Of a stretch of DNA of 48,950 bases, positions 15,432-22,556 are shown piece by piece; the first letter of the stretch is position 1, and every line of letters begins with the position of its first letter. The DNA comes from Lachnospiraceae bacterium (lineage in GTDB: Bacteria; Bacillota_A; Clostridia; Lachnospirales; Lachnospiraceae). The notes beneath the pieces were generated by a model. It was not told where the DNA came from and made no database searches. It was given only the letters and a program-made list of their open reading frames with translations. Made by a program: the position numbers and the translations under genes. Where the stretch lies: positions 1 through 48,950 of the forward strand of contig JAIKXO010000081.1 in the NCBI GenBank assembly GCA_024684065.1, given 5' to 3'.

Positions 15432-15519
15432 CGGAAATGATCCGGTCAAAGACCGGACTTATTCGACACGAACCAAGGTTCGTGCCGAAGCGCACGATTT
15501 GCTTCGCAAATCGGCGCAG
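15432..15519 (+). repeat. Four-hairpin element, copy E (H2 precisely lost)
   Basis: H1, H3 and H4 are present. Where H2 should stand there is a single TTATTCGACA, whereas full copies have TTATTCGACA before H2 and TTATTCGGCA after it. This is the product expected from deletion between the two direct repeats. Confidence 0.92.
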
Positions 15520-15597
15520 TATATGAGGTTGGAGGGTCGGACATGCCCTTTCAATAGTAGTAGGTTTAAAACAGAGATTTTTACGAGGAGGAGAAAA

Positions 15598-16632
15598 GTG
15601 AAAAGATCAATCAGCTTGTTATTAATCATTACTATGGTCGCCGCATTGCTGTCCGGCTGTGCGGCAATCCCTGCTCCAAACGCGCAAAGTGCCGGTGCAG
15701 GCTCTGCTGAAACAGAGAAAGAAACAGAGAAAGAAGCGTCGGATTCGGAGCTTGTTCCCATGAAGATCGCATTTTGTACATGGGCGGGTTATGCACCTTT
15801 ATTCATCGCAAAGGAACAGGGTTATTTCGAAGATGCGGGAATCGATGCGGAGATCGTTATCATTGAGGATGAATCCACTTACGGAGCAGCCTTCGTATCA
15901 AACAGCATACAGGCTTTGGGGCAGGTTCTTGACCGTGATATCATCCAGTATAACGCAGGCGCTCCCGAGCAGTATGTCTGCACAATGGATGCGTCAACCG
16001 GCGGCGACGGACTGGTTGCAACGGCAGATATTAAGACAATGGATGATCTCGCCGGAAAAAAGGTGGCACTTGATAAATCGGCAACCTCTTATTTCTTCTT
16101 CCTGCAGGCCCTGGCTGATTCTTCGATCACAGAGGATCAGATCGAGATCATAGAGATGGGCAATGACGAAGCGGGAGAGGCGTTCCTTGCAGGGAGCGTG
16201 GATGCCGCAGTGACCTGGGAGCCTGCTCTTTCAAACTGCAGTGAGAGAGAAGGCGGACACAAGCTTGTGACCAGTGAGGACTATCCCAAGGCAATCATAG
16301 ATGTCCTGACCGTAAACAGTAATTTTGCTAAGGATCATCCCGATATATATGAAAAACTTGAGGATTGCTGGTATAAGTCAGTGGATTATCTTAATGAGAA
16401 TTTTGATGACGGATGCCGTATAATGGCTGAGGGCCTTGACCTGGAAACCGAGGAGGTCAAGGAGGAATGTGCGGGCATCACCTTCTATGACAAGGAGATG
16501 AATGAAGCCTTCAACGACAAAAAGTCTCCCCAGAATGTAGTCGAGATAGCCGATATGGCCGCAGAGTTCTGGGTTGAAAAGGGTTATATGGACAGCAAGG
16601 ATCTGACCGGATTCTTCCCTACCCTTGAATAG
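15598..16632 (+). CDS. Solute-binding lipoprotein of the importer (NMT1/SsuA-like)
   Basis: It captures the substrate outside the membrane and hands it to the permease encoded at 13860. The signal peptide ends in a lipobox LLSGC with Cys21, followed by a Ser/Ala/Glu linker. The mature part starts KIAFCTWAGYAPLFIAKEQGYF, the usual start of NMT1/THI5-type binding proteins, and has LAGKKVALDKSATSYFFFLQ and AAVTWEPAL blocks. The GTG at 15598 is chosen because GAGGAGGAG stands just before it. The frame is open farther upstream, but only through the repeat element. The exact substrate is unknown. The product has 344 residues. Confidence 0.88.
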   Translation: MKRSISLLLIITMVAALLSGCAAIPAPNAQSAGAGSAETEKETEKEASDSELVPMKIAFCTWAGYAPLFIAKEQGYFEDAGIDAEIVIIEDESTYGAAFVSNSIQALGQVLDRDIIQYNAGAPEQYVCTMDASTGGDGLVATADIKTMDDLAGKKVALDKSATSYFFFLQALADSSITEDQIEIIEMGNDEAGEAFLAGSVDAAVTWEPALSNCSEREGGHKLVTSEDYPKAIIDVLTVNSNFAKDHPDIYEKLEDCWYKSVDYLNENFDDGCRIMAEGLDLETEEVKEECAGITFYDKEMNEAFNDKKSPQNVVEIADMAAEFWVEKGYMDSKDLTGFFPTLE

Positions 16633-16658
16633 TCGGACCGGATAAAGTAAAGCATTAA

Positions 16659-16698
16659 CAGACCGCCTGCCTTATATGAGACAGGCGGTCTGCTTTTG
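16659..16698 (+). terminator. Rho-independent terminator of the importer operon
   Basis: The 11-bp stem CAGACCGCCTG (16659-16669) with CAGGCGGTCTG (16682-16692) is followed by CTTTTGTT. Confidence 0.85.
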
Positions 16699-16710
16699 TT
16701 GGAAACGTTT

Positions 16711-16868
16711 GCCAAAGCGCACGATTTGCTTTGCAAATCGGCGCAGAGCGGAAATGATCCGATCAAAGATCGGACTTATTCGACATTTGCTAAAGCAAAT
16801 GCCGAATTTATTCGGCACAAACCAAGGTTCGTGCCAAAGCGCACGATTTGCTTCGCAAATCGGCGCAG
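16711..16868 (+). repeat. Four-hairpin element, copies F (H4 only) and G (full) in tandem
   Basis: An isolated H4 (16711-16746) is followed at once by a complete unit (16748-16868), giving the order H4-H1-H2-H3-H4. H1 has the compensatory change GATC..GATC (CCGATC/GATCGG), which keeps the stem paired. Confidence 0.93.
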
Positions 16869-16896
16869 AATAAGATGATCCGAAAGACAAAAGTGA

Positions 16897-16925
16897 TTCA
16901 TCGAAGCGTATATTTATAGTATAAT
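16897..16925 (+). promoter_or_regulatory. Candidate promoter of the sensor operon at 16999
   Basis: TTCATC (16897-16902) and TATAAT (16920-16925) are 17 bp apart. The -10 is perfect and the -35 weak, as expected of a regulated promoter. The predicted leader is about 65 bases, ending in CGGAGGA before the ATG. Confidence 0.55.
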
Positions 16926-16998
16926 AATCCCGAGATCCGTTAATTCGGATAGTGACGATGAGGGAGAATGATACCATGCAACAGGCCCGGAGGACTGT

Positions 16999-17991
16999 AT
17001 GAGGAAAAAAATACTGTTCTTTACACTGATCCTTTTACTGCTTTGCGGCTGTATGGGCACTTCCTTTGAAGAAGAGCCGGTTTCAGAGGAAAACAGGCTA
17101 ATTATCTATACTTCGCATAAGGAAGAGATATATAAGCCCATAATCCGTGAATTTGAGGAAAGAAGCGGGATATTCGTGGATGTCGCAGAGGGCGGCACAA
17201 ACCAGCTGTTAAACCGTATAGCGGAAGAAAGCGGGGGAGAAGGAGCGGATATTATGTTCGGAGGCGGCGCTGACAGCCTGATCGCATATGAGGACTGCTT
17301 TGAACCATATGTGACAGCTCAAAGCGCCCGGCTTGATCCCACATATGCCTCACCTTCGGATTCCTATACTGTGTTTTCAAAGCTCCCTGTTGTTTTTGTA
17401 TACAACACAAAGCGTGTACTGAAGGAGGAGGCGCCTAAGTCCTGGGCAGAGCTTTTAAAAGATGAATGGAAGGGAGAGATCGCCTTTACGGATCCCGAGA
17501 AAAGCGGGAGCGCCTATACTGCTCTTTCGATATTGGTGCAGGTAACGGATAAGGAAAACTGCGGTAATGCCATTAAGAGATTTTCAGAGCTGTTAGACGG
17601 GACGCTTTCTGAGGGCTCGAATACCATAGTCGAGGATGTTGCAAGAGGTGATAAGATGGTCGGCATAGTACTCGAGGAAAGCGCCTTAAAGAAGATGGCA
17701 TCGGGAGCCGAGCTTGAAATGGTGTATCCTTCCGACCGGACCTGCGCGGTTCCTGACGGCTGTGCGATGATCAGGGGAGCAAGGCACAGGGAAAATGCCG
17801 AAAAATTTATGGAATTCATCGTAGGCGATGATGTTCAGCGCCTTTTGGGAGAACAGCTTTTCAGACACAGTGTGCGGACGGATTTTGAATCCTCAAACGT
17901 CCCGCATGAAGCTCTTTATGATATCGAATTTTCAAACACGAAAAGGGAAGAGCTTTTAAGACTGTGGGATGCCTGTATGGGTGGAAGATAA
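16999..17991 (+). CDS. Solute-binding lipoprotein, probable sensor component (HptA/AfuA-like)
   Basis: This 330-residue class II binding protein is related to Fe3+- and sugar-phosphate-binding proteins. The lipobox LLCGC places the lipid anchor on Cys18. The mature start RLIIYTSHKEEIYKPIIREFEE, the GEGADIMFGGGADSL block and PKSWAELLKDEWKGEIAF are family hallmarks. No permease follows; instead a YesM-type kinase and a YesN-type regulator follow, the order of hptA-hptS-hptR in Staphylococcus aureus, where HptA helps sense glucose-6-phosphate. A role as accessory ligand sensor is inferred. An iron-binding annotation would rest on homology alone. CGGAGGA supports the ATG at 16999. Confidence 0.83.
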   Translation: MRKKILFFTLILLLLCGCMGTSFEEEPVSEENRLIIYTSHKEEIYKPIIREFEERSGIFVDVAEGGTNQLLNRIAEESGGEGADIMFGGGADSLIAYEDCFEPYVTAQSARLDPTYASPSDSYTVFSKLPVVFVYNTKRVLKEEAPKSWAELLKDEWKGEIAFTDPEKSGSAYTALSILVQVTDKENCGNAIKRFSELLDGTLSEGSNTIVEDVARGDKMVGIVLEESALKKMASGAELEMVYPSDRTCAVPDGCAMIRGARHRENAEKFMEFIVGDDVQRLLGEQLFRHSVRTDFESSNVPHEALYDIEFSNTKREELLRLWDACMGGR

Positions 17992-18004
17992 GAGACGGGC
18001 GTGA

Positions 18005-18047
18005 GGTTCGTGCCAAAGCGCACGATTTGCTTCGCAAATCGGCGCAG
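18005..18047 (+). repeat. Four-hairpin element, copy H (H3 half plus H4)
   Basis: GGTTCGTGCC, the second arm of H3, is followed by a full H4. It lies between the binding protein stop and the kinase start, and its end is only 18 bases from the kinase ATG. Confidence 0.9.
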
Positions 18048-18065
18048 GGAGTAATTGCAGGGAAA

Positions 18066-19889
18066 ATGAAAAGATCCTTTAAATCCGAGCTTTTTTTCAG
18101 TTTCATATTGATAGCGCTTATAACGCTCACGCTCTCCGGAAGCTTTCTTATCTCGGCAGTCAAGTGGAAGTTAGAGTATGACTATGGAAAAGAGAGCAGG
18201 ATAAAGCTTGAGGATACCGAGCTTCTGCTCAACGGTTTTTTTGAGGGTATTGAACAGACGATACTGATCATAAAAGAAGATGGGGATATTAACAAAAGCT
18301 TAAAGGAGGAAGACGGGGAAACTCTGAGAAAAGCGTATAACGAGCTCTATTCCATAACGGAGAACAAAAGGGAGCTTGCCACGTTTTATCTTTATGACGG
18401 GGAAGGTCAGTGTATCTTAAGCACGGCGGAAGCTGATCCGATGAATCCTCACCCCGTATACTGGGGGATACTTAAGGTGGCGGCGGTTCATCCGGACAGG
18501 ATCTTCTTAAGGAACGCGACCTATGAGGTGAACAGGAGCAATGCAGCTCTGTGTATGGGACAGGCAATAATTGAAAACGAAGAATGCATAGGGTATGTGG
18601 TGGCCGAGATATCAAAGGAGGATATGGAGAATATTCTGAGCAGGACAGTTTCCGCCGATGACGAGATGGTCATCCTTGATGAATTCTTTGAGGAGATCTA
18701 TTCCACGAAAACAGCCTCGGAACTTAATCTGTCACAAAAGCTGCACACCCGGAAGTTTTACGGAGGCAGGGAGCTTTCGACCCTGCAGAGGATATATCAG
18801 ATATTTCAGGGACAAAAATCCCTTTCAACGGATGAGGTTATAAATGACAATCTGGCCCTTTATCAGAGAGGAGTGGAACGTTATGGACTGCAGCTTGTGA
18901 TCGGAAGGGTCGATATTTTCTCGGACAGCCTTCGCGAAACCATGCTTCTTGTTGTCTTTGCCGTGGCTGTAGCCGAGCTCGTCATAAGCTTTTTCATCGC
19001 AAGGTTTCTAAGCGCCTGGCTTATGTCTCCGCTTGAAAGCATGACCGAAGCCATGGGAAAGGTAAGGGAAGGGGATTTAAGCGTCGCTATGAACAGCAGC
19101 CGCCAGGATGAATTCGGGCAGCTTGCCAGGGATTTTGACGATATGACGAAGGCCCTTAAAGTATACGTGGAGCTTCGGGCAAGGCAGCAGAAGGAGCTCA
19201 GCGAAAGCAACATCGCCATGATGCAGGCACAGCTCAATCCGCATTTTCTCTATAATACCCTCGATTCCATAAAGTGGATAGCAAAGGCCAATAATATTCC
19301 CGAGCTTGCTACCTTATCCTCCTCGCTTGCAAAAATACTAAGGGCCAGTATCAGCGCCGATATTTTTGTGCCGTTGTCAGAGGAGATAAAGTTTGTTGAA
19401 AACTATATAGAAATACAGAAGATCCGTTTCAACGGAAGCTTTTCCTTTGATGCTGAGGTTCCCTTAGAGCTTGAGGATGCGATCGTGCCGAAGCTGATTT
19501 TGCAGCCCATAGTCGAGAACGCCATTGTGCACGGACTTAAGGATATATCGAGGGGCGCTGTTCCTGTGTCTGATGATCCGGCGGGCATGACAGCAGAGAG
19601 CGGGGCTTCTGATACGTCGGAGGCAGGAGAGGGGTATATCTTTTTAAATGTCTATGAAAGGGATAAGCACCTTATTATCTATGTTGAGGATAATGGCTGC
19701 GGCATGGATGAGGAGATGCTTAAAACCCTGAACGAGAGGGACAGGGACAAGCTCAAGGATCACATAGGCTTTTATAATGTGGATACTATAATACGTTTAC
19801 ATTACGGTTTGAATTACGGGCTGTCTGCCGAAAACTTAAAGGAGGGCGGAGTCAGGGTTACCATGGAGCTGCCGCTTAGAAGAAATTAA
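18066..19889 (+). CDS. Sensor histidine kinase, YesM/HptS type
   Basis: This 607-residue membrane kinase signals to the regulator encoded at 20062. It has a transmembrane helix at about 12-32, an extracellular sensor of about 250 residues, a second helix at about 285-310 (TMLLVVFAVAVAELVISFFI), a HAMP linker (SPLESMTEAMGKVREGDL), and a His_kinase domain with the phospho-acceptor His393 in QLNPHFLYNTLDSIKW. The ATPase domain has the PIVENAIVHGLKD N-box and VEDNGCGMD. A Ser/Gly/Glu-rich insertion sits after the N-box. The ATG at 18066 is chosen; the frame continues upstream only through the repeat element. It lies between the sensor lipoprotein and its response regulator. Confidence 0.93.
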   Translation: MKRSFKSELFFSFILIALITLTLSGSFLISAVKWKLEYDYGKESRIKLEDTELLLNGFFEGIEQTILIIKEDGDINKSLKEEDGETLRKAYNELYSITENKRELATFYLYDGEGQCILSTAEADPMNPHPVYWGILKVAAVHPDRIFLRNATYEVNRSNAALCMGQAIIENEECIGYVVAEISKEDMENILSRTVSADDEMVILDEFFEEIYSTKTASELNLSQKLHTRKFYGGRELSTLQRIYQIFQGQKSLSTDEVINDNLALYQRGVERYGLQLVIGRVDIFSDSLRETMLLVVFAVAVAELVISFFIARFLSAWLMSPLESMTEAMGKVREGDLSVAMNSSRQDEFGQLARDFDDMTKALKVYVELRARQQKELSESNIAMMQAQLNPHFLYNTLDSIKWIAKANNIPELATLSSSLAKILRASISADIFVPLSEEIKFVENYIEIQKIRFNGSFSFDAEVPLELEDAIVPKLILQPIVENAIVHGLKDISRGAVPVSDDPAGMTAESGASDTSEAGEGYIFLNVYERDKHLIIYVEDNGCGMDEEMLKTLNERDRDKLKDHIGFYNVDTIIRLHYGLNYGLSAENLKEGGVRVTMELPLRRN

Positions 19890-19891
19890 TA

Positions 19892-20050
19892 TGCCAAAGC
19901 ACACGATTTGCTTCGCAAATCGGCGCAGGGCGGAAATGATCCGATCAAAGATCGGACTTATTCGACATTTGCTAAAGCAAATGCCGAATTTATTCGGCAC
20001 GAACTGAAGTTCGTGCCAAAGCACACGATTTGCTTCGCAAATCGGTGCAG
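19892..20050 (+). repeat. Four-hairpin element, copies I (H4 only) and J (full) in tandem
   Basis: The order H4 (19892-19927) then a full unit (19930-20050) repeats the F/G arrangement. Both H4 hairpins read GCACACGATTTGC rather than GCGCACG. In J the last stem base change (CGGTGC) restores pairing with GCAC. The end is 11 bases before the regulator ATG. Confidence 0.94.
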
Positions 20051-20061
20051 GGAGATGGATC

Positions 20062-20826
20062 ATGCTTAAAATAGTCGTAGTTGATGATGAAAACGTGGTA
20101 AGAAGAGGAATAGTGCTGGAAACAGACTGGGCGTCTCTTGACTGCGAGGTTGTAGCAGAGGCTTCAAACGGGGAAGAAGGGCTGGCAGTCATAGAGAAAT
20201 ACCGTCCGGATATAGTCATCAGTGACATACTGATGCCTAAGATGGACGGTCTTGAGATGTTGAAAAACCTGAGAGAAAACGGCGATAAGACTTATGTGAT
20301 ATTTCTTTCCGCCTATAACGAGTTTTCCTATGCCAGACAGGCTCTGCGCTACGGAGCCGCGGATTATCTGCTCAAGCCCTATGATGACGGAGAGCTGGAA
20401 AAGGCGGTCCTTGCGGTGAAGGACAGGCTTATTTCAAAGAGGCAGACCAATGATGAGCAGAGAGACGAGGAAATACTGCCGGGGGAAGCGATAAAAAAGG
20501 GCAACAAATCCAAATATGTGGCGGCAGCACTTGATTATATATCGGGGCATTTTTCCGATCCGGATATAAACATAAAGGAGATAGCGGAAGCCGTCGATCT
20601 GAGCGAAAGCCATCTTAGCCATATTTTCAAAAAGGAAACAGAGTATACTGTAAACGCTTATATCACGAGATACAGGGTCAGAACGGCAATGAAGCTTCTC
20701 AGGGATAAGAACCATAAAGTCTATGAAGTGGCTGAAATGGCAGGTTACAGGGATATCGCCTATTTTTCCACTATATTTAAAAAGGTTACCGGTGTAAATC
20801 CGTCCGAATATCAGGACAGGACGTAG
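20062..20826 (+). CDS. Response regulator with AraC-type DNA-binding domain, YesN/HptR type
   Basis: This 254-residue regulator receives phosphate from the kinase encoded at 18066. The receiver has acidic residues in VVDDENVVRRG, phospho-acceptor Asp55 in VISDILMPKMDG and Lys in LLKPYDDGE. The C-terminal ~100 residues contain two helix-turn-helix motifs of the AraC family (NIKEIAEAVDLSESHLSHIF and KVYEVAEMAGYRDIAYFSTI, then FKKVTGVNPSEYQ). The likely targets are the promoters of the next transporter operon and of its own operon, by analogy with HptR. GGGAGATGG before the ATG directly follows repeat copy J. Confidence 0.94.
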   Translation: MLKIVVVDDENVVRRGIVLETDWASLDCEVVAEASNGEEGLAVIEKYRPDIVISDILMPKMDGLEMLKNLRENGDKTYVIFLSAYNEFSYARQALRYGAADYLLKPYDDGELEKAVLAVKDRLISKRQTNDEQRDEEILPGEAIKKGNKSKYVAAALDYISGHFSDPDINIKEIAEAVDLSESHLSHIFKKETEYTVNAYITRYRVRTAMKLLRDKNHKVYEVAEMAGYRDIAYFSTIFKKVTGVNPSEYQDRT

Positions 20827-20861
20827 AACCTCAGATACAATTTAGCAGGATTTTAAAATGA

Positions 20862-20902
20862 AAAACAGTTTTATCATATTTAAGATAACACTGTTTTTTT
20901 TT
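20862..20902 (+). terminator. Rho-independent terminator after the response regulator
   Basis: AACAGTTTTATC (20864-20875) pairs imperfectly with GATAACACTGTT (20884-20895) and is followed by a long T run. It ends the 16999-20826 sensor operon. Confidence 0.82.
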
Positions 20903-21010
20903 ATAATGTGTTCAGTGATCGGGGACGGCTCTGATAGTCTTATGTAAAAATATCATTTCCTTCTCCGCCACTTAAATCAATCAGCGATAAAAAACAGGAG
21001 GTAAAGAATC

Positions 21011-22399
21011 GTGAAAAAGAAAATAATGTCTATTTTACTTGCAGGCTGTATGTTAGCCGGAACTCTTGCCGGATGTGCCGCACCGGCACCGGGCGCAGCA
21101 GGAGCAGCACCGGAGACTTCTTCGGCAGCTCCTTCGGGTGAGCTTACAGAGACCCAGAAGATCATTAAAGAAGCTGAAGGCATGTCAATGGAAGAGCTTG
21201 CAAAGAAAGCTATCGAGGAATCAAACGGGGCAACCTTCTACGGCGTAGGTAACTCAAGTCGCGGAAAATCCGCGCTTCCTCTCTTCATCGAGTATCTGCA
21301 GAGCATCGATCCTTCCTATACAATGGAGTTCGAATGGCAGCAGCCCAAGAATAATAAGATATTTGAACAGCTTACGGCTGATTCCTTAAAGGATACGGGA
21401 ACTTTCGCAATGACCCTTATTCAGGACGGTAACCAGATAGAGTCGAAGATGGTCCAGACCGGAATCCTCGACACCTTTATCCCGAAGGAGTGGGCAGAGG
21501 CCAACAAGACCACGGCTGATACCTATGAAGGATATCTTCCTCTTCAGACCTTAAATAAAGTGTTCATGTTCAACAACACCGGCGATAAGGTTTTCGATAA
21601 CTGCTGGGATTTCGTAGCTGAAGGCAATCATTCTCTTTATATGGATATCGATTCCGAGGTAGTAGGAAAGAACTTCTTATATATGCTTACTGAGGATAAG
21701 TATGCGGCATGGCTGAAGGAAGCTTTCGAGGCTCTTCCCGATGACGAAAAGGCTTATTTCCAGCCTGTTATCACAGAGATGGAAGCTGAGGCCGCTGATC
21801 TTGGTCTCGGTGCCGACGGTGCATATGCACTTGCATGGATCAAGCTCTGGGTAGAGAGCTATAATGAGCAGACGGACGACGGCCCTATCTGCAACACTCT
21901 TGTTGACAAGTCCGCAACTGATCAGTCAGGATTACTTGTTTATTCAAAGCTGCGTTCGGTAGAGGAGTCTGATTCCGTATCCGTTAACAATATCACTGTT
22001 GCCGCTTATCAGGATGGCTACAAGGGCATCGGCGGCTATGGATACTGCCATTATCTCTTTGTCACCGATAATTCTCCTCTTCCCTGGACTGCATGCGCAT
22101 TCATCGCTTACATGACCTGTACGGAAGACGGCTTCAGCGCATGGGGCAAGGACATGGGCGGATATTCCTCAAATCCCGAGGTTGCCGCAGCTACAGAGGC
22201 TACCTATAACCACAGCAAGGGCGGATATGACGAGGCAGGCAATAATGTATATGACTGCAAGAACGACCGCGGCTATGACTGGTGGACAACAACCGGTGAG
22301 CTGGTTCTTGAGGATCCCGAATACTGCGCATCTGTTTCCTTCACTGTAGGAAGCTGGATCGAGCTGCTTACGAAGTACAGTGAGGAAGCTGCAGAGTAA
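21011..22399 (+). CDS. Solute-binding lipoprotein of an AfuABC-like importer
   Basis: This binding protein serves the permease and ATPase encoded downstream. A signal peptide with lipobox LAGC (Cys22) leads into an Ala/Pro/Gly linker. The body of about 430 residues resembles family-1 binding proteins of the iron/sugar-phosphate/polyamine group (FIEYLQSIDPSYTMEFEWQQ, VFMFNNTG, GSWIEL at the end) but is longer than usual. The substrate is not determined by sequence. The neighbouring HptASR-like sensor suggests a phosphorylated or anionic sugar. The GTG at 21011 has AGGAGGT nine bases upstream. The base composition looks codon-optimised, as expected of a highly expressed protein. Confidence 0.83.
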   Translation: MKKKIMSILLAGCMLAGTLAGCAAPAPGAAGAAPETSSAAPSGELTETQKIIKEAEGMSMEELAKKAIEESNGATFYGVGNSSRGKSALPLFIEYLQSIDPSYTMEFEWQQPKNNKIFEQLTADSLKDTGTFAMTLIQDGNQIESKMVQTGILDTFIPKEWAEANKTTADTYEGYLPLQTLNKVFMFNNTGDKVFDNCWDFVAEGNHSLYMDIDSEVVGKNFLYMLTEDKYAAWLKEAFEALPDDEKAYFQPVITEMEAEAADLGLGADGAYALAWIKLWVESYNEQTDDGPICNTLVDKSATDQSGLLVYSKLRSVEESDSVSVNNITVAAYQDGYKGIGGYGYCHYLFVTDNSPLPWTACAFIAYMTCTEDGFSAWGKDMGGYSSNPEVAAATEATYNHSKGGYDEAGNNVYDCKNDRGYDWWTTTGELVLEDPEYCASVSFTVGSWIELLTKYSEEAAE

Positions 22400-22456
22400 T
22401 GTAACTGACAGTTTTATGCCTCAGGTGATTAAGCCTGACAAAAAGAACTCTTCATA

Positions 22457-22523
22457 CTTCCAGGGCATAACGCCCTGGAAGTGTTTTAAGAAGAGAAAAT
22501 GACTTGATCAAAGATCGAACTTA
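22457..22523 (+). terminator. Hairpin between binding protein and permease, with a repeat fragment
   Basis: The 10-bp stem CTTCCAGGGC (22457-22466) with GCCCTGGAAG (22472-22481) is followed by TGTTTTAAG, a weak terminator or mRNA-stabilising hairpin that would favour binding protein expression over permease. GAAAATGACTTGATC..GATCGAACTTA (22495-22523) is a decayed H1 of the interspersed element (fragment K). Confidence 0.65.
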
Positions 22524-22556
22524 TAACCACACAAATATCAGTAAAAGGAGAAGGTC

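Noticed and set aside
15379..15597. N-terminal extension of the binding lipoprotein upstream of 15598
   Set aside because: The extension overlaps the ATPase gene and reads through repeat copy E. The GTG at 15598 has a strong ribosome binding site and starts a standard lipoprotein signal peptide. The same reasoning applies to extensions before 18066, 33821, 41430 and the frame from 41530.
16676..16878. Short open frames across the repeat elements (also near 10230-10480, 13540-13660, 19890-20050 and 33840-34090)
   Set aside because: They are translations of the palindromic hairpins, open in several frames on both strands, with no ribosome binding sites. The same peptide fragments recur at every copy, so they are spurious.
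13537..20050. The recurring palindromic units as a CRISPR array or insertion sequence ends
   Set aside because: Copies are dispersed between different genes, there are no regularly sized spacers or cas genes, and no transposase lies between any two copies.
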